DNA of 64,000 bases, taken from Bacteroides fragilis (lineage in GTDB: Bacteria > Bacteroidota > Bacteroidia > Bacteroidales > Bacteroidaceae). Made by a program: the position numbers and the translations under genes. The stretch's first letter is position 1. The number at the start of each line of letters is the position of its first letter. The stretch spans positions 186,001-250,000 of the forward strand of contig NZ_CP018937.1 of the NCBI RefSeq assembly GCF_002849695.1. The letters run 5' to 3'. The notes under the pieces are model-generated. The model was not told where the DNA came from. It saw nothing but the letters and a program-made list of their open reading frames with translations, and made no database searches. Positions 62,207 to 64,000 of this stretch are shown here, in pieces.

Positions 62207-64000
62207 ATGAAAGACATGCAAACAAAAATAGTAATGATAGGGATTCTACTTTCTGCCGGTATAATGTTGAGAGCTCAAGACAATGGAGGGTGTGAGGATT
62301 GTCCGGCTTTTAATGCAGGAGGAAAAGTGGAAGTCCGCGGTGTGAAAGAGAGGATTATCGGAGATTTGTTGCAACCGATTGCCGTTCGCGTGAAAACACT
62401 CATCCAACAGATGACACTGGCAGAGAAGGCATCTCAACTCGTGAGCGAAAGTGATAGCATCCCCAGGCTGAACCTTCCTGCTTATAATTATTGGAATGAA
62501 TGTCTTCATGGAGTGGCTCGTGCAGGTGAAGTGACTGTTTTTCCACAGGCTATTAATCTGGCTTCTACCTGGGATACGGTATTGGTAAAGCGGGTGGCTT
62601 CTGCTATTTCTACGGAGGCGCGACTGAAATATCTGGAAATAGGAAAGGGGCTCACTTACTGGTCGCCTACTATCAATATGGCTCGTGACCCGCGCTGGGG
62701 AAGAAATGAAGAGACTTATGGTGAAGATCCGTATCTGACTTCACGGCTTGGAGTAGCCTTTGTGAAGGGGCTACAGGGTGATCATCCGGCTTATCTGAAA
62801 ACTGTCGCAACAATCAAACACTTTGTGGCTAACAACGAAGAGAACAATCGCTTTTCCAGCTCTTCGCAAATACCGACGAAACAGTTGTATGAATATTATT
62901 TTCCGGCTTACGAAGCTTGCGTGAAAGAGGCAGGCGTGCAGTCGGTAATGACGGCTTATAATGCTTTTAACGGTGTGCCTCCCAGTGGCTCCCGTTGGCT
63001 GCTCGGTGAAGTGCTGAGAAAAGAGTGGGGATTTGACGGATTTGTAGTTTCTGATTGCGGGGCCATTGGGGTGATGAATTGGCAGCATAGGGTCGTGAAT
63101 TCGTTGGAGGAAGCGGCAGCGCTGGGTGTTAACAGTGGGTGTGATTTGGAATGTGGCACTACATATAAAGAGAAATTGGTTCAGGCAGTGAAACAGGGCT
63201 TAATCTCGGAAGCTACTATTGATCAGGCTTTAACGCGGGTGCTGACCGCGAGGTTTAAGTTGGGAGAATTTGATCCGATGGAACTTGTGCCTTATAATCA
63301 TTACGATAAGAAGCTATTGGCCGGCAAGAAGTTTGCGGAACTTGCTTATGAAGCGGCTGTCAAGTCGGTTGTGCTATTGAAAAATGAAAATCTGTTGCCT
63401 TTAAGTAAGGAGAAGACTAAATCGGTAGCTGTAGTAGGCCCGTTTGCCGATCATAATTATTTAGGTGGATATAGTGGACAGCCTCCTTATTCGGTTACAC
63501 TTTTGAAAGGGGTGAAAGATTTGATGGGTAAAAGAGGAAAAGTCAACTATTTGAACGGTATAGGAGCTTCCAGGGATTCTATTGTGGCTGCGGTAAAAGG
63601 AGTGGATGTGGTGCTTGTAGCTTTGGGAAGTGATGAAAAAATGGCAAGAGAGAATCATGATATGACTTCTATTTATTTACCGGAAGAACAGGAGAAACTG
63701 CTGAAAGCTATTTATCAAGTGAACCCGAGGATCGTATTGGTTTTCCATTCGGGAAATCCGCTAACTTCTGAATGGGCGGATGTGCATATACCGGCGATTA
63801 TGCAGGCCTGGTATCCCGGGCAGGAAGCCGGTAGAGCCCTGGCCGATTTATTGTTTGGGAACGAAAATCCATCGGGTAAGTTACCTATGACTATTTATCG
63901 GGCAGAAGATCAGTTGCCGGATATCCTGGATTTTGATATGTGGAAAGGGCGTACTTATCGTTATATGAAGGAAGATCCTTTATATGGTTTCGGTCATGGG
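62207..64000 (+). CDS. Glycoside hydrolase family 3 (beta-xylosidase/beta-glucosidase-like), partial
   Basis: Incomplete: open for 598 codons to the window edge. A signal peptide (MKDMQTKIVMIGILLSAGIM...AQ) precedes a GH3 N-terminal barrel: YWNECLHGVARAG, INMARDPRWGRNEETYGEDP, TIKHFVANNEE and VVSDCGAIG with nucleophile D283. The alpha/beta sandwich domain runs from about 385 (SVAVVGPFADH). YGFGHG at the edge is the usual start of the fibronectin III-like domain. Probably a periplasmic exo-glycosidase; the DCG nucleophile motif and ECLHGV favour the xylosidase-like subgroup. No partner genes are visible. Confidence 0.93.
   Translation, partial: MKDMQTKIVMIGILLSAGIMLRAQDNGGCEDCPAFNAGGKVEVRGVKERIIGDLLQPIAVRVKTLIQQMTLAEKASQLVSESDSIPRLNLPAYNYWNECLHGVARAGEVTVFPQAINLASTWDTVLVKRVASAISTEARLKYLEIGKGLTYWSPTINMARDPRWGRNEETYGEDPYLTSRLGVAFVKGLQGDHPAYLKTVATIKHFVANNEENNRFSSSSQIPTKQLYEYYFPAYEACVKEAGVQSVMTAYNAFNGVPPSGSRWLLGEVLRKEWGFDGFVVSDCGAIGVMNWQHRVVNSLEEAAALGVNSGCDLECGTTYKEKLVQAVKQGLISEATIDQALTRVLTARFKLGEFDPMELVPYNHYDKKLLAGKKFAELAYEAAVKSVVLLKNENLLPLSKEKTKSVAVVGPFADHNYLGGYSGQPPYSVTLLKGVKDLMGKRGKVNYLNGIGASRDSIVAAVKGVDVVLVALGSDEKMARENHDMTSIYLPEEQEKLLKAIYQVNPRIVLVFHSGNPLTSEWADVHIPAIMQAWYPGQEAGRALADLLFGNENPSGKLPMTIYRAEDQLPDILDFDMWKGRTYRYMKEDPLYGFGHG

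Overview
The window reads as a Bacteroides chromosome, most likely B. fragilis or a close relative. The grounds are Bacteroides-type promoters (TTTG, about 19 nt, TAnnTTTG), a DUF4249/TonB receptor pair, and a upxY/upxZ-headed capsule locus behind an invertible promoter. No CRISPR array, IS transposase, rRNA or replication origin was seen.

Layout. 1-8400 is core genome: rsfS, tRNA-Gln(CUG), a DUF349 repeat protein, mgtE, rsmA, a YbhN-type membrane protein, pepD, and two unannotated tandem small ORFs whose 3' ends lie inside hairpins. 8442-20795 is an envelope module: a leftward four-gene operon (small secreted protein, TonB-dependent receptor, DUF4249 lipoprotein, MG2/plug-like protein) divergent from a very large alpha-2-macroglobulin without a thioester motif. 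21067-28384 holds a DUF1573 protein, meaB, a DMT exporter, an AAA ATPase plus DUF4435 (TOPRIM-like) pair resembling PARIS defence systems, a MscS channel and an AraC regulator.

28686-58430 is a capsule (PS) locus. Leftward accessory genes (DUF4373, DUF2693-like, and one gene apparently frameshifted at A8 tracts) lie beside a 173-bp promoter segment bounded by 18-bp inverted repeats. The only good promoter in that segment points left, so the capsule operon is OFF in this sequence. To its right are upxY, upxZ, an unusual soluble repeat protein, then about 23 biosynthesis genes: UDP-GalNAcA-type sugar synthesis, ATP-grasp ligase, CapA-like and NodB-like enzymes, a mutase-like flavoprotein, glycosyltransferases, Wzx flippase, Wzy-like polymerase, the FnlA-FnlB-FnlC L-FucNAc pathway with a WbuB-like transferase, a PglC-like initiating transferase and PglD-like acyltransferase, an acyl-building cassette (two ACPs, ketoreductase, KAS III, FkbH-like HAD protein, MBL hydrolase) and a DegT aminotransferase. 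The cassette suggests a capsule sugar N-acylated with something other than acetate.

58459-64000 is the downstream flank: a truncated hipB-like remnant with palindromic sites, an HU-HIG protein, a 30-aa smalltalk protein, a DUF4143 ATPase bracketed by two near-identical palindromic repeats, an aldo-keto reductase and the start of a GH3 glycosidase that runs off the window. Four copies of a long palindromic repeat family (CACCACAGA...TCTGTGGTG) lie at gene 3' ends across the window.
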